From Treponema sp. (GTDB lineage Bacteria > Spirochaetota > Spirochaetia > Treponematales > Breznakiellaceae): a stretch of DNA of 7,426 bases. The DNA lies in the NCBI GenBank assembly GCA_031269405.1, contig JAISZE010000129.1, positions 1 through 7,426 on the forward strand. The letters are read 5' to 3'. Below are positions 1 to 7,208 of the stretch, one piece after another; position 1 is the first letter of the stretch; each line of letters begins with the position of its first letter. Below the pieces are notes generated by a model. It was not told where the DNA came from and did not search any database. It worked only from the letters and a program-made list of their open reading frames with translations. The position numbers and the translations under genes were made by a program.

Positions 1-12
1 CCCCCCCCCCCC
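1..12 (+). repeat. Poly-C tract of at least 12 bases inside the solute-binding protein gene
   Basis: The window opens with 12 consecutive C bases, read in frame as four prolines ahead of the mature solute-binding domain. Its true length is unknown because it touches the window edge. A tract this long can slip during replication, and a change not divisible by three would put the protein out of frame. It could equally be a place where the assembly stopped. Confidence 0.6.
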
Positions 13-1431
13 TCAGAAACCTCCTCAACCGGAGACCTGAAGTATAAGGGCAGCATTGTCTTTTATGCCCAGGCCTATAACCCTGTCGAACCCACCGAGG
101 CTAATCCTAACCCGCCCAAGGCCTTTAAAGAAGTAGCGGATAAATATCACGCTCTTCACCCAAACATCAACATAGAGTTCCTCCTTGACATTGGGCAAGG
201 CCAGGCTTATGAGGCGTGGCTTATAACCAAGATGGCCGGGTCCCAGGCGCCTGATGTTTTCTGGTCCCCAGCCCGCGGGATTAACGCAGGCCAGCTTCCC
301 GCCGGTTCCTATGTCCCCCTGACGCAGTACCTTCAGAGGCCGAATAAATATGTACCCGGCAATACAAAGTGGCTGGACCTCTTTAATGTGGGCTTTACCC
401 AGCAAATCACCTCTCCTACCGGAGAGATCAATGTCATTGCCGCCGACTATGTCGCCACCCTGGTAATGTACAACAAGAGGATGTTTCGGGAAGCGGGCAT
501 CGACTTTGATATTAAAAACTGGTCCGACTACACGAAAGCCTGCGAACTGCTCAAGGCAAAAGGTTTCACCCCCTGGCAGTTCCCCTTCAAAAGCTGGACC
601 GGCTGGATGACCCGGCTCTGGGATACCAATCTCTACATGAACGATTTCGCCAACCTGGCTGTTATCGGCGGTCCTGACGCGATTTCGATAAGCCCCCTTG
701 AGACGGCTATCGGAGTCAAAAACGGGTATTTCACCTCTAAAGACCCGCGTTTTATAGGCTGGTGGCCTATCATGAAAGAGCATGTTGAAAAATACATGCC
801 CAGAGACTCGGTCTCGGCGATTGTTGATTCAACAACTACTTTTAACTCATTTGTGAACGAACAAATCGCCATGTACTGGGACGGAAGCTGGGCTGACAAC
901 GACCTCAAAAAAGCAAGGGTTTCCTTCGAGTATGCGTCCTTCCCCTTCCCGCCGCCCGACAAGGCAACTATCGCGGCAGCTACGGATTACAACTCATCAG
1001 GCGCCGTAGGCGGTCCAGGCGCCGCCTTCCTATATGGGGTGTCAAGCAGGGGCGCCAACAGCACCATGACGGATGACAAGCTTGAGGCGGTCATCGACTG
1101 GCTCATGTACATCACCACGCCGGAAAACAACGAACTTGTGTGCAACGACCTGGGGTCTTTTGTGCCGACCATTAAAGGCGCAAAGCCCTCTCCCGCGAAC
1201 GCCGGGGTCGCCTCTATTCTTGAAGTAGCGCCGAAAGTCATCATGGGAGGCTCCAACGGGGAATTAGGTTCCGATGCCGCGGACGGCTATACCAACGAAC
1301 TGATGGCTTACCTTCAGGGCAACCAAACCCTCCAGCAGGCCGGCGCTAACCTCGACAGGCTGATGCAAACCGGCGCTGACATCATTATCGAACAGTCGGG
1401 CCAGGACATCAGCAGGTATCTCAAGAAATAG
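1..1431 (+). CDS. ABC transporter extracellular solute-binding protein, CUT1 carbohydrate type (5' end missing)
   Basis: Extracytoplasmic receptor that would capture a sugar or related solute and deliver it to the two permeases encoded just downstream. The frame is open from the first base, so the visible 476 residues lack the start codon and signal peptide; the first in-frame ATG, at 232, lies inside the conserved N-lobe and is not the real start. After a Pro/Ser/Thr-rich stretch, the protein begins with a typical first strand (KGSIVFYAQ), then the AFKEVADKYHALHPNINIEF helix-strand segment, the AWLITKMAGSQAPDVFW segment and, near residue 160, TLVMYNKRMFREAGID, all standard for the family. 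The late YITTPEN segment and the C-terminal AGANLDRLM helix also fit. The Pro/Ser/Thr start resembles the linker of a lipoprotein or anchored receptor, but the lipobox is not visible. Family assignment is firm; the ligand is unknown. Confidence 0.9.
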   Translation, partial: PPPPSETSSTGDLKYKGSIVFYAQAYNPVEPTEANPNPPKAFKEVADKYHALHPNINIEFLLDIGQGQAYEAWLITKMAGSQAPDVFWSPARGINAGQLPAGSYVPLTQYLQRPNKYVPGNTKWLDLFNVGFTQQITSPTGEINVIAADYVATLVMYNKRMFREAGIDFDIKNWSDYTKACELLKAKGFTPWQFPFKSWTGWMTRLWDTNLYMNDFANLAVIGGPDAISISPLETAIGVKNGYFTSKDPRFIGWWPIMKEHVEKYMPRDSVSAIVDSTTTFNSFVNEQIAMYWDGSWADNDLKKARVSFEYASFPFPPPDKATIAAATDYNSSGAVGGPGAAFLYGVSSRGANSTMTDDKLEAVIDWLMYITTPENNELVCNDLGSFVPTIKGAKPSPANAGVASILEVAPKVIMGGSNGELGSDAADGYTNELMAYLQGNQTLQQAGANLDRLMQTGADIIIEQSGQDISRYLKK

Positions 1432-1452
1432 TATTTTTTTAAAAGTAAAGGG

Positions 1453-1480
1453 CCTGGAAACCGGGATTCCGGTTTCCAGG
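1453..1480 (+). promoter_or_regulatory. Inter-gene RNA hairpin between the binding protein and first permease
   Basis: Perfect 12-bp inverted repeat, CCTGGAAACCGG (1453-1464) and CCGGTTTCCAGG (1469-1480), around a 4-base GATT loop. Two G-U pairs and one G-C pair could extend it outwards. No run of T follows on the plus strand (TTCCTTGGGG comes next), so it is less likely to be a full intrinsic terminator than an mRNA 3'-end stabiliser or partial stop. Such elements behind binding-protein genes keep receptor output above permease output, as in malE-malF of enteric bacteria. Its role here is inferred from position. Confidence 0.8.
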
Positions 1481-1504
1481 TTCCTTGGGGGGAAAGGCGG
1501 TACA

Positions 1505-2416
1505 ATGAGCGCTAAACAAGTAAGTATCATCAAAGTGAAATATACAAAGTATCAACTAATGGCTGCAGCGGTATTTCTTTTACCTACTGCTGTCTGCGTA
1601 CTGGGCTTCTGTTATTACCCGGCTTTGCGGGCAATAGCGGGCTCCTTTACTAAATGGAACGGCTTTACCAAACCGGTATTCGTCGGCTTTAAGAACTTCA
1701 TCACTCTTTTTAGTGACAGGATTTTCCGTATATCGATACGAAACGTCCTTTACTGGAGCGCCGGTTCCCTTGTCATCGGGCTTACGTTCCCCCTTTTAGG
1801 CGCCGAGATGATCTTCCACCTTTCCAGTAAAAGAGCTCAATATATCTACAGGGTGTTATTTATCATCCCCATTGTCGTCCCTTCAATGGTAACCATTCTC
1901 ATTTGGACATTCATTTATGAGCCTACCCTGGGACTTCTCAATACCCTTCTGGTGGATTTTTTCCATATAAACCGTGAGAGTATCCCTAATTGGCTGGGGT
2001 CTTCCCAATTTGTTATTCCTTCCCTCATGTTCATAGGTTTTCCATGGATGTCAGGGCTTAACCTTCTCATCTACTATTCAGGGCTCCAGGATATTTCCGG
2101 GGATGTTATCGAATATGCGTCCCTTGACGGGTGCACGGGGTTTAGCCGGATTCTCAAGATAGATCTTCCCCTTATCATGGGGCAGATCAGGCTTCTTCTC
2201 GTGCTGGGGATCATAGGGACCTTGCAGAACATCGCCCTTCCCCTGCTCATGACAAACGGCGGGCCGGGCTACGACTCTTACGTACCGGGACTCTATATGT
2301 ACTACAAGGCCTTTCGTATTGGCGACTTCGGCCTGGCCTTTACAACCGCTACAACCATGTTTGTGGTTATCTTCGTCTTAACCCTCATCAGCCGTATAAA
2401 ATTTACCAAGGAATAA
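1505..2416 (+). CDS. Carbohydrate ABC transporter permease, MalF/UgpA type
   Basis: One of two inner-membrane subunits forming the channel of a CUT1 importer. The 303 residues give about six hydrophobic helices (roughly 18-40, 82-105, 115-138, 168-190, 226-248 and 280-297). The EAA loop that docks on the ATPase is clear at 203-222 (EYASLDG, then KIDLP). The MTNGGPG motif at 249-255, typical of MalF/UgpA-type subunits, is intact. The start ATG lies behind a purine-rich stretch ending AAAGGCGG, a moderate ribosome site. The gene sits 73 bases behind the binding protein, a gap filled by the hairpin, and 10 bases before the second permease. It lacks the long periplasmic insert of E. coli MalF and matches the usual short family length. 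Substrate unknown. Confidence 0.93.
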   Translation: MSAKQVSIIKVKYTKYQLMAAAVFLLPTAVCVLGFCYYPALRAIAGSFTKWNGFTKPVFVGFKNFITLFSDRIFRISIRNVLYWSAGSLVIGLTFPLLGAEMIFHLSSKRAQYIYRVLFIIPIVVPSMVTILIWTFIYEPTLGLLNTLLVDFFHINRESIPNWLGSSQFVIPSLMFIGFPWMSGLNLLIYYSGLQDISGDVIEYASLDGCTGFSRILKIDLPLIMGQIRLLLVLGIIGTLQNIALPLLMTNGGPGYDSYVPGLYMYYKAFRIGDFGLAFTTATTMFVVIFVLTLISRIKFTKE

Positions 2417-2426
2417 GGGAGCAATT

Positions 2427-3269
2427 ATGAAACGACAAGTACCTGCGGCAATCGTCTTGAATATTTTTCTGCTGTTCTTTCTCGTACTAACCCTCTATCC
2501 TTTGTTCTTCACGATAATTACCTCTTTTAAGGACAATGAGCAGTTTTACAAACATTTCTGGAATCTGCCAAGTCCGTGGCTCTTCGGCAACTATAAGGAT
2601 GCGTTTACGACCATACTCCCTTATTTGGGAAACAGCCTCATTATCAGCGTCTTTAGCATAGTCCTGATTCTTTTGTTTTCTTCAATGTCCGCCTATGCGT
2701 TCGCACGGCTGCGCTTCCCCTTTAAGGAGAAGATATTCATGGGGCTCATTGCCCTGCTCATGATACCCGGCCTTCTGCAGCTAATCCCGCAGTACCTGAT
2801 CCTGAAGTCCCTGGGGCTTCTCACTCCCCAGGGGCTCCGGCCCTACCTGGGCATTATGCTGGGCTATGTAGCCGGGCAGCAGGCTTTTTCGGTCTTTATC
2901 ATCCGCGCCTTCTTTGAATCCCAGCCTGAAGATCTTTTTGACGCCGCCCGCATTGACGGCTGTAACGAGTATTATGCCTATATTAAGATCGCGCTGCCCC
3001 TTATCAAACCAGTGCTGGCAACTATTACCATCGTGGTTCTTTTAGGCGTCTGGAACGATTACCTGTGGCCTCTTATCGTAACCACCGATCCGAAGTATTA
3101 TACAATCGCCTTGGGCCTGTTGAAGTACCAGGGTTCTCTGGGCAACGTAATCCAATACGGGCTCCGTTTCGCGGGTTACATGGTAGCGGCGCTTCCGCTC
3201 ATGATCCTGTACCTTGCGCTGATGCGCTATTTTATTGAAGGACTTACGGCAGGCGCCATCAAAATGTAG
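2427..3269 (+). CDS. Carbohydrate ABC transporter permease, MalG/UgpE type
   Basis: Second channel subunit, partner of the MalF-type protein upstream. It has 280 residues, the normal length. A first membrane helix (about 8-31) is followed by the family segment ITSFKDNEQF, then further helices near 68-90, 103-122, 141-161, 196-217 and 248-267. The EAA loop is at 171-191 (FDAARIDG, then KIALP). GVWNDYLWP at 207-215 and the C-terminus EGLTAGAIKM are hallmarks of MalG/UgpE-type subunits. An AAGGGAG ribosome site (2415-2421) precedes the start. The stop codon lies inside the ribosome site of the next reading frame, so the two are probably translated in sequence. No ATPase gene follows, as is common where several sugar importers share one ATPase. 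Confidence 0.93.
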   Translation: MKRQVPAAIVLNIFLLFFLVLTLYPLFFTIITSFKDNEQFYKHFWNLPSPWLFGNYKDAFTTILPYLGNSLIISVFSIVLILLFSSMSAYAFARLRFPFKEKIFMGLIALLMIPGLLQLIPQYLILKSLGLLTPQGLRPYLGIMLGYVAGQQAFSVFIIRAFFESQPEDLFDAARIDGCNEYYAYIKIALPLIKPVLATITIVVLLGVWNDYLWPLIVTTDPKYYTIALGLLKYQGSLGNVIQYGLRFAGYMVAALPLMILYLALMRYFIEGLTAGAIKM

Positions 3270-3278
3270 GAGTTTTTT

Positions 3279-3419
3279 ATGAACGCGAAATTCAAAATCG
3301 CTTTTATCGGTTGCGGCCGCATAGCCGGGCATCACGCGAAAGCCTGGCGGGAAGCTGGCAATGGAAAAGGAGAAATCACCGCCTGTGCTGATATTTCACA
3401 GGAAACTCTGGAATGGTGA
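3279..3419 (+). pseudogene. Truncated Gfo/Idh/MocA-family NAD(P)-dependent oxidoreductase (N-terminal remnant)
   Basis: Only 46 residues are encoded before a TGA, whereas this family usually has about 330-400. What remains is the first part of the Rossmann fold: a beta strand KIAFIG, the dinucleotide motif GCGRIAGHH (residues 11-19), the helix HAKAWREAG and the second strand ending ACADIS. The ribosome site TAGGAG (3267-3272), 6 bases before ATG, is strong and overlaps the permease stop, so the gene once belonged to the transporter operon and probably acted on the imported sugar or polyol. The substrate domain is missing. A 16-codon stretch in another frame (3418-3465, reading DKNRFFQAQSHSMKEL) loosely resembles the next family segment, so a frameshift followed by loss is possible but not proven. 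Confidence 0.75.
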
Positions 3420-3509
3420 TAAAAACCGCTTCTTTCAAGCCCAAAGCCATAGTATGAAAGAGCTGTAAAACTTCTAATCCCGAGCCAAGGCACCTTGCGG
3501 GGATAAAAT
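3420..3509. other. Short gap between converging transcripts; decay or breakpoint region
   Basis: Ninety bases separate the broken oxidoreductase frame from the stop of the minus-strand cyclic-nucleotide-domain gene. No gene is convincing here. Read on the minus strand, there is a weak imperfect hairpin (CAAGG-TG-CCTTG, bracketed by CCCG and CGGG) with no strong T run behind it, so a terminator cannot be called with confidence. The rest of the oxidoreductase gene should lie here but does not, which suggests that a deletion joined the transporter operon to the neighbouring locus. Confidence 0.4.
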
Positions 3510-3986
3510 CTAGCCCCACTCCAGAAAGGGCGATTCTTCGGCGACTTTTTCGTCCATCTGCCTGAGGCGGCGGGAAAGATCCCGGGCAAGGTTCATAATG
3601 AGCATGGCAAAAACGGTAATATCCTTTTTGTAAATTTCGTGGAGGCCCTTGTTGGAGAGAGACATTACCTTAGTGGGGACTATGGCTTTAATGTTAGCCA
3701 CAGAAGGCATAATATCCAGGACTTCCATTTCCCCGAACGTTTCGCCTTCGCCGAATTCGAACAGAATCCTCCCCCCTTTTATTACCACAACCCGGCCTTC
3801 CATGATGAAGCGGATCTTGTCGTTCCTGTCCCCTTCTACGATGACGCTGTTTCCGGCCTCGAAGGTCTCGTACTCCATCAGGGGCAGGATCTTCTCAATC
3901 TGTTCTTTCAAAAGGCCGCCGAAAAGGGAATACCGCTGAAGAGCTAAAGGATCTACCATTAAGGTAATTATGATCCCGGTTTCCAT
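3510..3986 (-). CDS. Stand-alone cyclic-nucleotide-binding-domain (CRP-fold) protein without DNA-binding domain
   Basis: Small cytosolic protein (158 residues) built from a single CRP-type sensor domain. The opening LQRYSLFGGLLKEQIEKILPLM is the usual N-terminal helical segment. A beta-roll follows (about 38-110) with FEAGNSVIVEGDRNDKIRFI and the phosphate-cassette region FGEMEVLDIMPSVANI (84-99). A C-terminal helix (120-146) follows, and there is no helix-turn-helix, so it is not a CRP-like regulator itself. The cassette keeps Phe-Gly-Glu, but the ligand-phosphate arginine position appears to be Ser95 (MPSVAN), so cAMP or cGMP binding is doubtful. It lies 6 bases behind recQ in what looks like the same transcript. 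The start is uncertain: ATG at 3986 or, more like the family, ATG at 3959 (MVDPLALQ); neither has a ribosome site. Its partner is unknown. Confidence 0.85.
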   Translation of the reverse strand: METGIIITLMVDPLALQRYSLFGGLLKEQIEKILPLMEYETFEAGNSVIVEGDRNDKIRFIMEGRVVVIKGGRILFEFGEGETFGEMEVLDIMPSVANIKAIVPTKVMSLSNKGLHEIYKKDITVFAMLIMNLARDLSRRLRQMDEKVAEESPFLEWG

Positions 3987-3992
3987 GAGAAG

Positions 3993-5897
3993 TCAAGTAA
4001 AATTTTTCAAATATTCACTTATCAATTCCATGAAAGAAGGGCCGTATTTTTCCAGCTTAACGGCGCCAACCCCTGACACCGCGGAGAAAGCCCCGGGATG
4101 TACCGGCTTCTTCCGGCACATGTCGCGAAGAGAAGCGTCTGAAAAAACAATATAAGCCGGGACCCCGGCATCAAGGGCCAGACGCTTCCGCAGCCCCTTA
4201 AGCCTGGCGAAAAGGGCCTCGTCAAAAAGGGCCGGGTCCGGTTCCGCAGCCCCGCCTGCCGCAGAGACCCCTTCTGTTCCGGCGCTTTTTACGGCTGAAG
4301 CCGGGAGGGTTTCTTTAGGGAGCATCATAAAGAGGGGGCCCTTCTCTTTGAGGAATTCCGCGGCCTTTGTTCCCAGTTCCACAACAGGGTATTCGCCTAG
4401 GGTCTGAAACAAATAGTCTTCCACTATCAGGTAATCCATAATGATCCTGATACGGTGAACCTTTTCCCCTGCCATGATCCCCCAGGTGCTAAGAGTATCA
4501 AGGCCGGAATTTTTTATCTTTTCACCCATACCGCCCCGGAGTATGTCGATAATCATGGTTTTGCCGAAACTCCGGCCCCGCTGCTTCAGCCTGAATACAC
4601 AGGAGATAATCTTCCGCGCTTCAAGGCTGATATCGGTTTCTTCGTATTTGGTAAGGCAGTTGGAACAGTTGCCGCAGTAATCAGGCGGGTTTTCCCCGAA
4701 ATACTCAAGAAACCTCCGGCGCAGGCAGTCGGATCCTGTTGCGTAGTAGGTCATCTGCCTGAGAAGTTCCCTGTTGTGTTCCGTAAGGCCCTGCAAAGAC
4801 CCGCCGTCGTCCTCATCCCTGTGGGTAATTAAATACTCGTTGATCCGCACGTCCTGGCCGCTGTAAAGGAGTATACAATCCGCAGGGGCCCCGTCACGTC
4901 CGGCCCTTCCGGCTTCCTGGTAGTAGCTCTCGATGTTCTTGGGCATATTATAATGAATCACAAAAGATACATTGGACTTATCAATGCCCATGCCAAAGGC
5001 GTTTGTCCCGACCATGATGTTTTTGCGTTCATAAAGAAAATCGTCCTGGTTCCGCCGCCGTTCGTCGTCGTCCAGCCCGGCGTGATAGCGGGTCGCCTCA
5101 AAGCCCCTGCGGGTGAGGAGCTCGTATATTTCTTCAACAGCTTTCCTGGTAGCGCAGTAGATAATGCCGCTTTTATCCTTCCTGGTTTTGAGGCAGTCCA
5201 GGAGGGCTTCTTTTTTGTCCTGCGGTTTTTGGACTTCAAAATAGAGGTTAGGCCGGTCAAAGCCGGTAGTGATGGCAAAGTGATCCCGGCGCTGGTTGTT
5301 CTCAGCTTCGGGACCCGCAGCGCCAAGGCCGAGGAGGCGGACTATATCTTGCCGCACCTTAGGGGTAGCGGTGGCCGTGAACGCCGCGGTTACAGGCCGG
5401 GGGCTGATGGCGGCGATGAATTCCGCGATATCAAGGTAGCCGGGCCTGAACTCGTGGCCCCACTGGGATACGCAGTGGGCTTCGTCCACCACTACCAGGG
5501 GTATGCCGGAACTGCCGGAAATCCTGGCGGCCTCTCTCTTGCTCAGGCGTTCGGGCGCCAGGTAGAGCAGCTTCAGCTCCCCCTCAAGGAGCAGGGCCAT
5601 GGTTCTGCTGTACTCAGCAGGAGTCTGGGAACTGTTGAGAAAAGCCGCAGGGACGCCTGAATCCGTAAGACCCTCAACCTGATCCTTCATCAACGAAATG
5701 AGAGGCGAAACAACCACCGTAAGCCCCGGGAGCATAAGCGCGGGGATCTGGTAGCACAGGGATTTCCCGGCACCTGTGGGCATTACCGCCAGGACATCTT
5801 CCCCCCTGAGGACGGCGTCGATTGCTTCCTCCTGGCCCGGGCGGAAAGCGGTATACCCGAAGTAATCTTTCAGAACCTGATATTTGCCGTTATACAT
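3993..5897 (-). CDS. recQ: ATP-dependent DNA helicase RecQ
   Basis: 3'-5' DNA helicase of recombination and replication-fork repair; 634 residues, full length. Motif 0 is FRPGQEEAI (18-26). The Walker A motif MPTGAGKS is at 39-46, DEAH at 138-141, and the RecQ-specific aromatic loop CVSQWGHEFRPGY at 142-154. FTATAT is at 173-178, and motif VI QEAGRAGRDG at 327-336. Four cysteines (391, 408, 411, 414) form the zinc site. A winged-helix RQC region spans about 425-520, with its GRSFGKTMIIDILRG segment. A low-complexity Ala/Gly linker (533-553) leads to a C-terminal HRDC domain (about 556-632). All catalytic residues are present. Its start overlaps the end of ychF by 8 bases (ATGTATAA) with no clear ribosome site, so translation is probably coupled. 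An unusual operon partner for ychF, but an ordinary enzyme. Confidence 0.97.
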   Translation of the reverse strand: MYNGKYQVLKDYFGYTAFRPGQEEAIDAVLRGEDVLAVMPTGAGKSLCYQIPALMLPGLTVVVSPLISLMKDQVEGLTDSGVPAAFLNSSQTPAEYSRTMALLLEGELKLLYLAPERLSKREAARISGSSGIPLVVVDEAHCVSQWGHEFRPGYLDIAEFIAAISPRPVTAAFTATATPKVRQDIVRLLGLGAAGPEAENNQRRDHFAITTGFDRPNLYFEVQKPQDKKEALLDCLKTRKDKSGIIYCATRKAVEEIYELLTRRGFEATRYHAGLDDDERRRNQDDFLYERKNIMVGTNAFGMGIDKSNVSFVIHYNMPKNIESYYQEAGRAGRDGAPADCILLYSGQDVRINEYLITHRDEDDGGSLQGLTEHNRELLRQMTYYATGSDCLRRRFLEYFGENPPDYCGNCSNCLTKYEETDISLEARKIISCVFRLKQRGRSFGKTMIIDILRGGMGEKIKNSGLDTLSTWGIMAGEKVHRIRIIMDYLIVEDYLFQTLGEYPVVELGTKAAEFLKEKGPLFMMLPKETLPASAVKSAGTEGVSAAGGAAEPDPALFDEALFARLKGLRKRLALDAGVPAYIVFSDASLRDMCRKKPVHPGAFSAVSGVGAVKLEKYGPSFMELISEYLKNFT

Positions 5898-7017
5898 TGA
5901 ACTTGAAAAACATCACGTCCCCGTCCTGGACGATGTATTCCTTCCCTTCAACGCGGTATTTGCCGGCTTCCTTGATTTTTGCCTCAGCGCCGTACGTAAG
6001 GAGGTCGCCGTAGGAATAAACCTCAGCCTTGATAAAGCCTTTTTCAAAATCCGTGTGGATAACCCCGGCGGCTTTGGGCGCCGGGTCCCCGGCGTGGATA
6101 GTCCAGGCGCGACATTCGTCGGCCCCGGCGGTAAAGAAAGTTCTGAGACCCAGGAGCCGGTAGGCCGCATGGATCAGCGCTGAAAGCCCCGGTTCCTTGA
6201 GGCCCAGCTCTTCCAGGAAAGCGGTTTTTTCCTCCGGATCGCTAATAGCCCCCAGTTCGGCTTCAAATTTCCCGCAAATCGCCACCATAGCGGAATTTTC
6301 CGCTTCCGCCCGTTTTCTCACTACTTCCGCATACCCCCCGCCCTGTCCCTTGAGGGCGATTTCCTTCATCCCTGCTTCGTCAAGATTGCAGACATAAAGC
6401 TGGGGCTTTGCGGTGATAAAATGGCAGTCGTAAACAGCGGCTTTTTCATCCTCAGACAAAGCAACAGAACGCACGGGCTTTCCGTTTTCCAGGGCAGGGC
6501 CGATTTTGTCCAAAGCCTGAAGGACAGTTTCGGCCAATTTCTGTTCGGGCTTGGCCTGGACCTTGAGGCTCCGTTCCGCCCGCTCCCGGCGCTTCTGCAG
6601 GGTATCGAGGTCCGCCAGGGCCAGTTCAATATTAATGACTTCCATGTCCGATTCGGGATCGACCTTATTGTTTACATGGATGATATCAGGATCATCGAAA
6701 CAGCGGACCACATGGGCTATAACCCCCACTTCCCGGATATGGGAAAGAAACTGGTTCCCCAGGCCCTCGCCTTTGGAAGCCCCCTTAACCAGGCCGGCGA
6801 TATCCACAAATTCCACGCTGGCCGGGATGGTCCGCTTGGGTTTGAAAAGTTCCGCCAGTTTGGCAAGCCTGGCGTCTGGAACATCCGCGATACCGAGGTT
6901 GGGATCGATAGTGCAAAAGGGATAATTAGCCGCTTCCGCAGGGGCGGAACTTAGGGCCGAAAAAATGGTCGATTTCCCCACATTGGGAAGTCCTACTATA
7001 CCGCAGTTTAGAGCCAT
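5890..7017 (-). CDS. ychF: Ribosome-binding ATPase YchF (OLA1 family)
   Basis: Universally conserved Obg-like P-loop NTPase that binds ribosomes and prefers ATP; linked to translation and stress responses. The 375 residues are close to the usual length of about 363. The P-loop GLPNVGKST is at 9-17. [20 protein letters not shown] starts at 72; Leu76 replaces the catalytic glutamine of Ras-type enzymes, as is normal for this family. A helical, probably coiled-coil arm covers about 130-175. The G4 position reads NLDE (211-214) rather than NKxD, which explains the ATP preference. The C-terminal TGS domain begins near 291 ([17 protein letters not shown]) and ends FFKFNV. The start is fixed by the family N-terminus ([12 protein letters not shown]). 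It is the first gene of the minus-strand group, with -10-like elements just upstream. Confidence 0.97.
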   Translation of the reverse strand: MALNCGIVGLPNVGKSTIFSALSSAPAEAANYPFCTIDPNLGIADVPDARLAKLAELFKPKRTIPASVEFVDIAGLVKGASKGEGLGNQFLSHIREVGVIAHVVRCFDDPDIIHVNNKVDPESDMEVINIELALADLDTLQKRRERAERSLKVQAKPEQKLAETVLQALDKIGPALENGKPVRSVALSEDEKAAVYDCHFITAKPQLYVCNLDEAGMKEIALKGQGGGYAEVVRKRAEAENSAMVAICGKFEAELGAISDPEEKTAFLEELGLKEPGLSALIHAAYRLLGLRTFFTAGADECRAWTIHAGDPAPKAAGVIHTDFEKGFIKAEVYSYGDLLTYGAEAKIKEAGKYRVEGKEYIVQDGDVMFFKFNV

Positions 7018-7023
7018 GCCCTT

Positions 7024-7052
7024 AGTATAGTAAGAAAGTGATTCTATTGTAA
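7024..7052 (-). promoter_or_regulatory. Candidate promoter(s) for ychF, one placed for a leaderless transcript
   Basis: Read on the minus strand, TATACT (7029-7024) ends 6 bases before the ychF ATG. A weak -35-like TTACAA (7052-7047) lies 17 bases upstream of it. Transcription from this box would begin at or next to the A of the ATG. An alternative -10 box, TACAAT (7051-7046), would give a leader of roughly 20 bases, but its -35 region is poor. The only ribosome-site-like bases, AAGGG, stand one base from the ATG, too close for normal use. Confidence 0.45.
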
Positions 7053-7138
7053 CCGCTCTGTACGGGTGTATACTTTTTTTAACATCAGAGAGCCTGCTTT
7101 GGGGTACGTTTAACTGATTACGATAGGGAAAATGTCTG

Positions 7139-7163
7139 TTTTTTTTATTTTTTTTGTTTTTTT
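7139..7163 (+). promoter_or_regulatory. Phased T-tracts upstream of the rightward promoter (UP-like or bent DNA)
   Basis: Three T runs (8, 8 and 7 bases), each separated by one non-T base, begin at 7139, 7148 and 7157, a regular 9-base step close to one helical turn. They end two bases before the -35 box at 7166. Such AT-rich phased tracts can bend DNA or contact the RNA polymerase alpha subunit and raise promoter strength. Confidence 0.5.
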
Positions 7164-7165
7164 AC

Positions 7166-7194
7166 TTGACAGAATAAAAAAAAGGGTATACGAT
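7166..7194 (+). promoter_or_regulatory. Sigma70-type promoter for the rightward gene
   Basis: A consensus -35 box TTGACA (7166-7171), a 17-base spacer containing an A8 run, and a -10 box TACGAT (7189-7194, four of six consensus bases). The T-tracts directly upstream strengthen the call. Transcription would begin near 7201. It points away from ychF and towards the partial gene at 7388. Confidence 0.7.
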
Positions 7195-7208
7195 ACTATA
7201 TAGTTATG

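Noticed and set aside
25..783. Long minus-strand open frame opposite the solute-binding protein gene
   Set aside because: It mirrors the codon structure of the real gene on the other strand, has no recognisable domain and would be convergent with a clearly conserved coding region.
3485..3508. Possible intrinsic terminator for the minus-strand gene group
   Set aside because: The inner stem has only a 2-base loop, the outer arms are asymmetric and no strong T run follows, so it cannot be called.
4953..5660. 235-codon plus-strand frame opposite recQ
   Set aside because: It is antisense to the conserved helicase core and no family motif is visible, so it is a shadow of recQ codon use.
6421..6954. 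177-codon plus-strand frame opposite ychF
   Set aside because: It is antisense to the highly conserved ATPase domain and has no motif or ribosome site of note.
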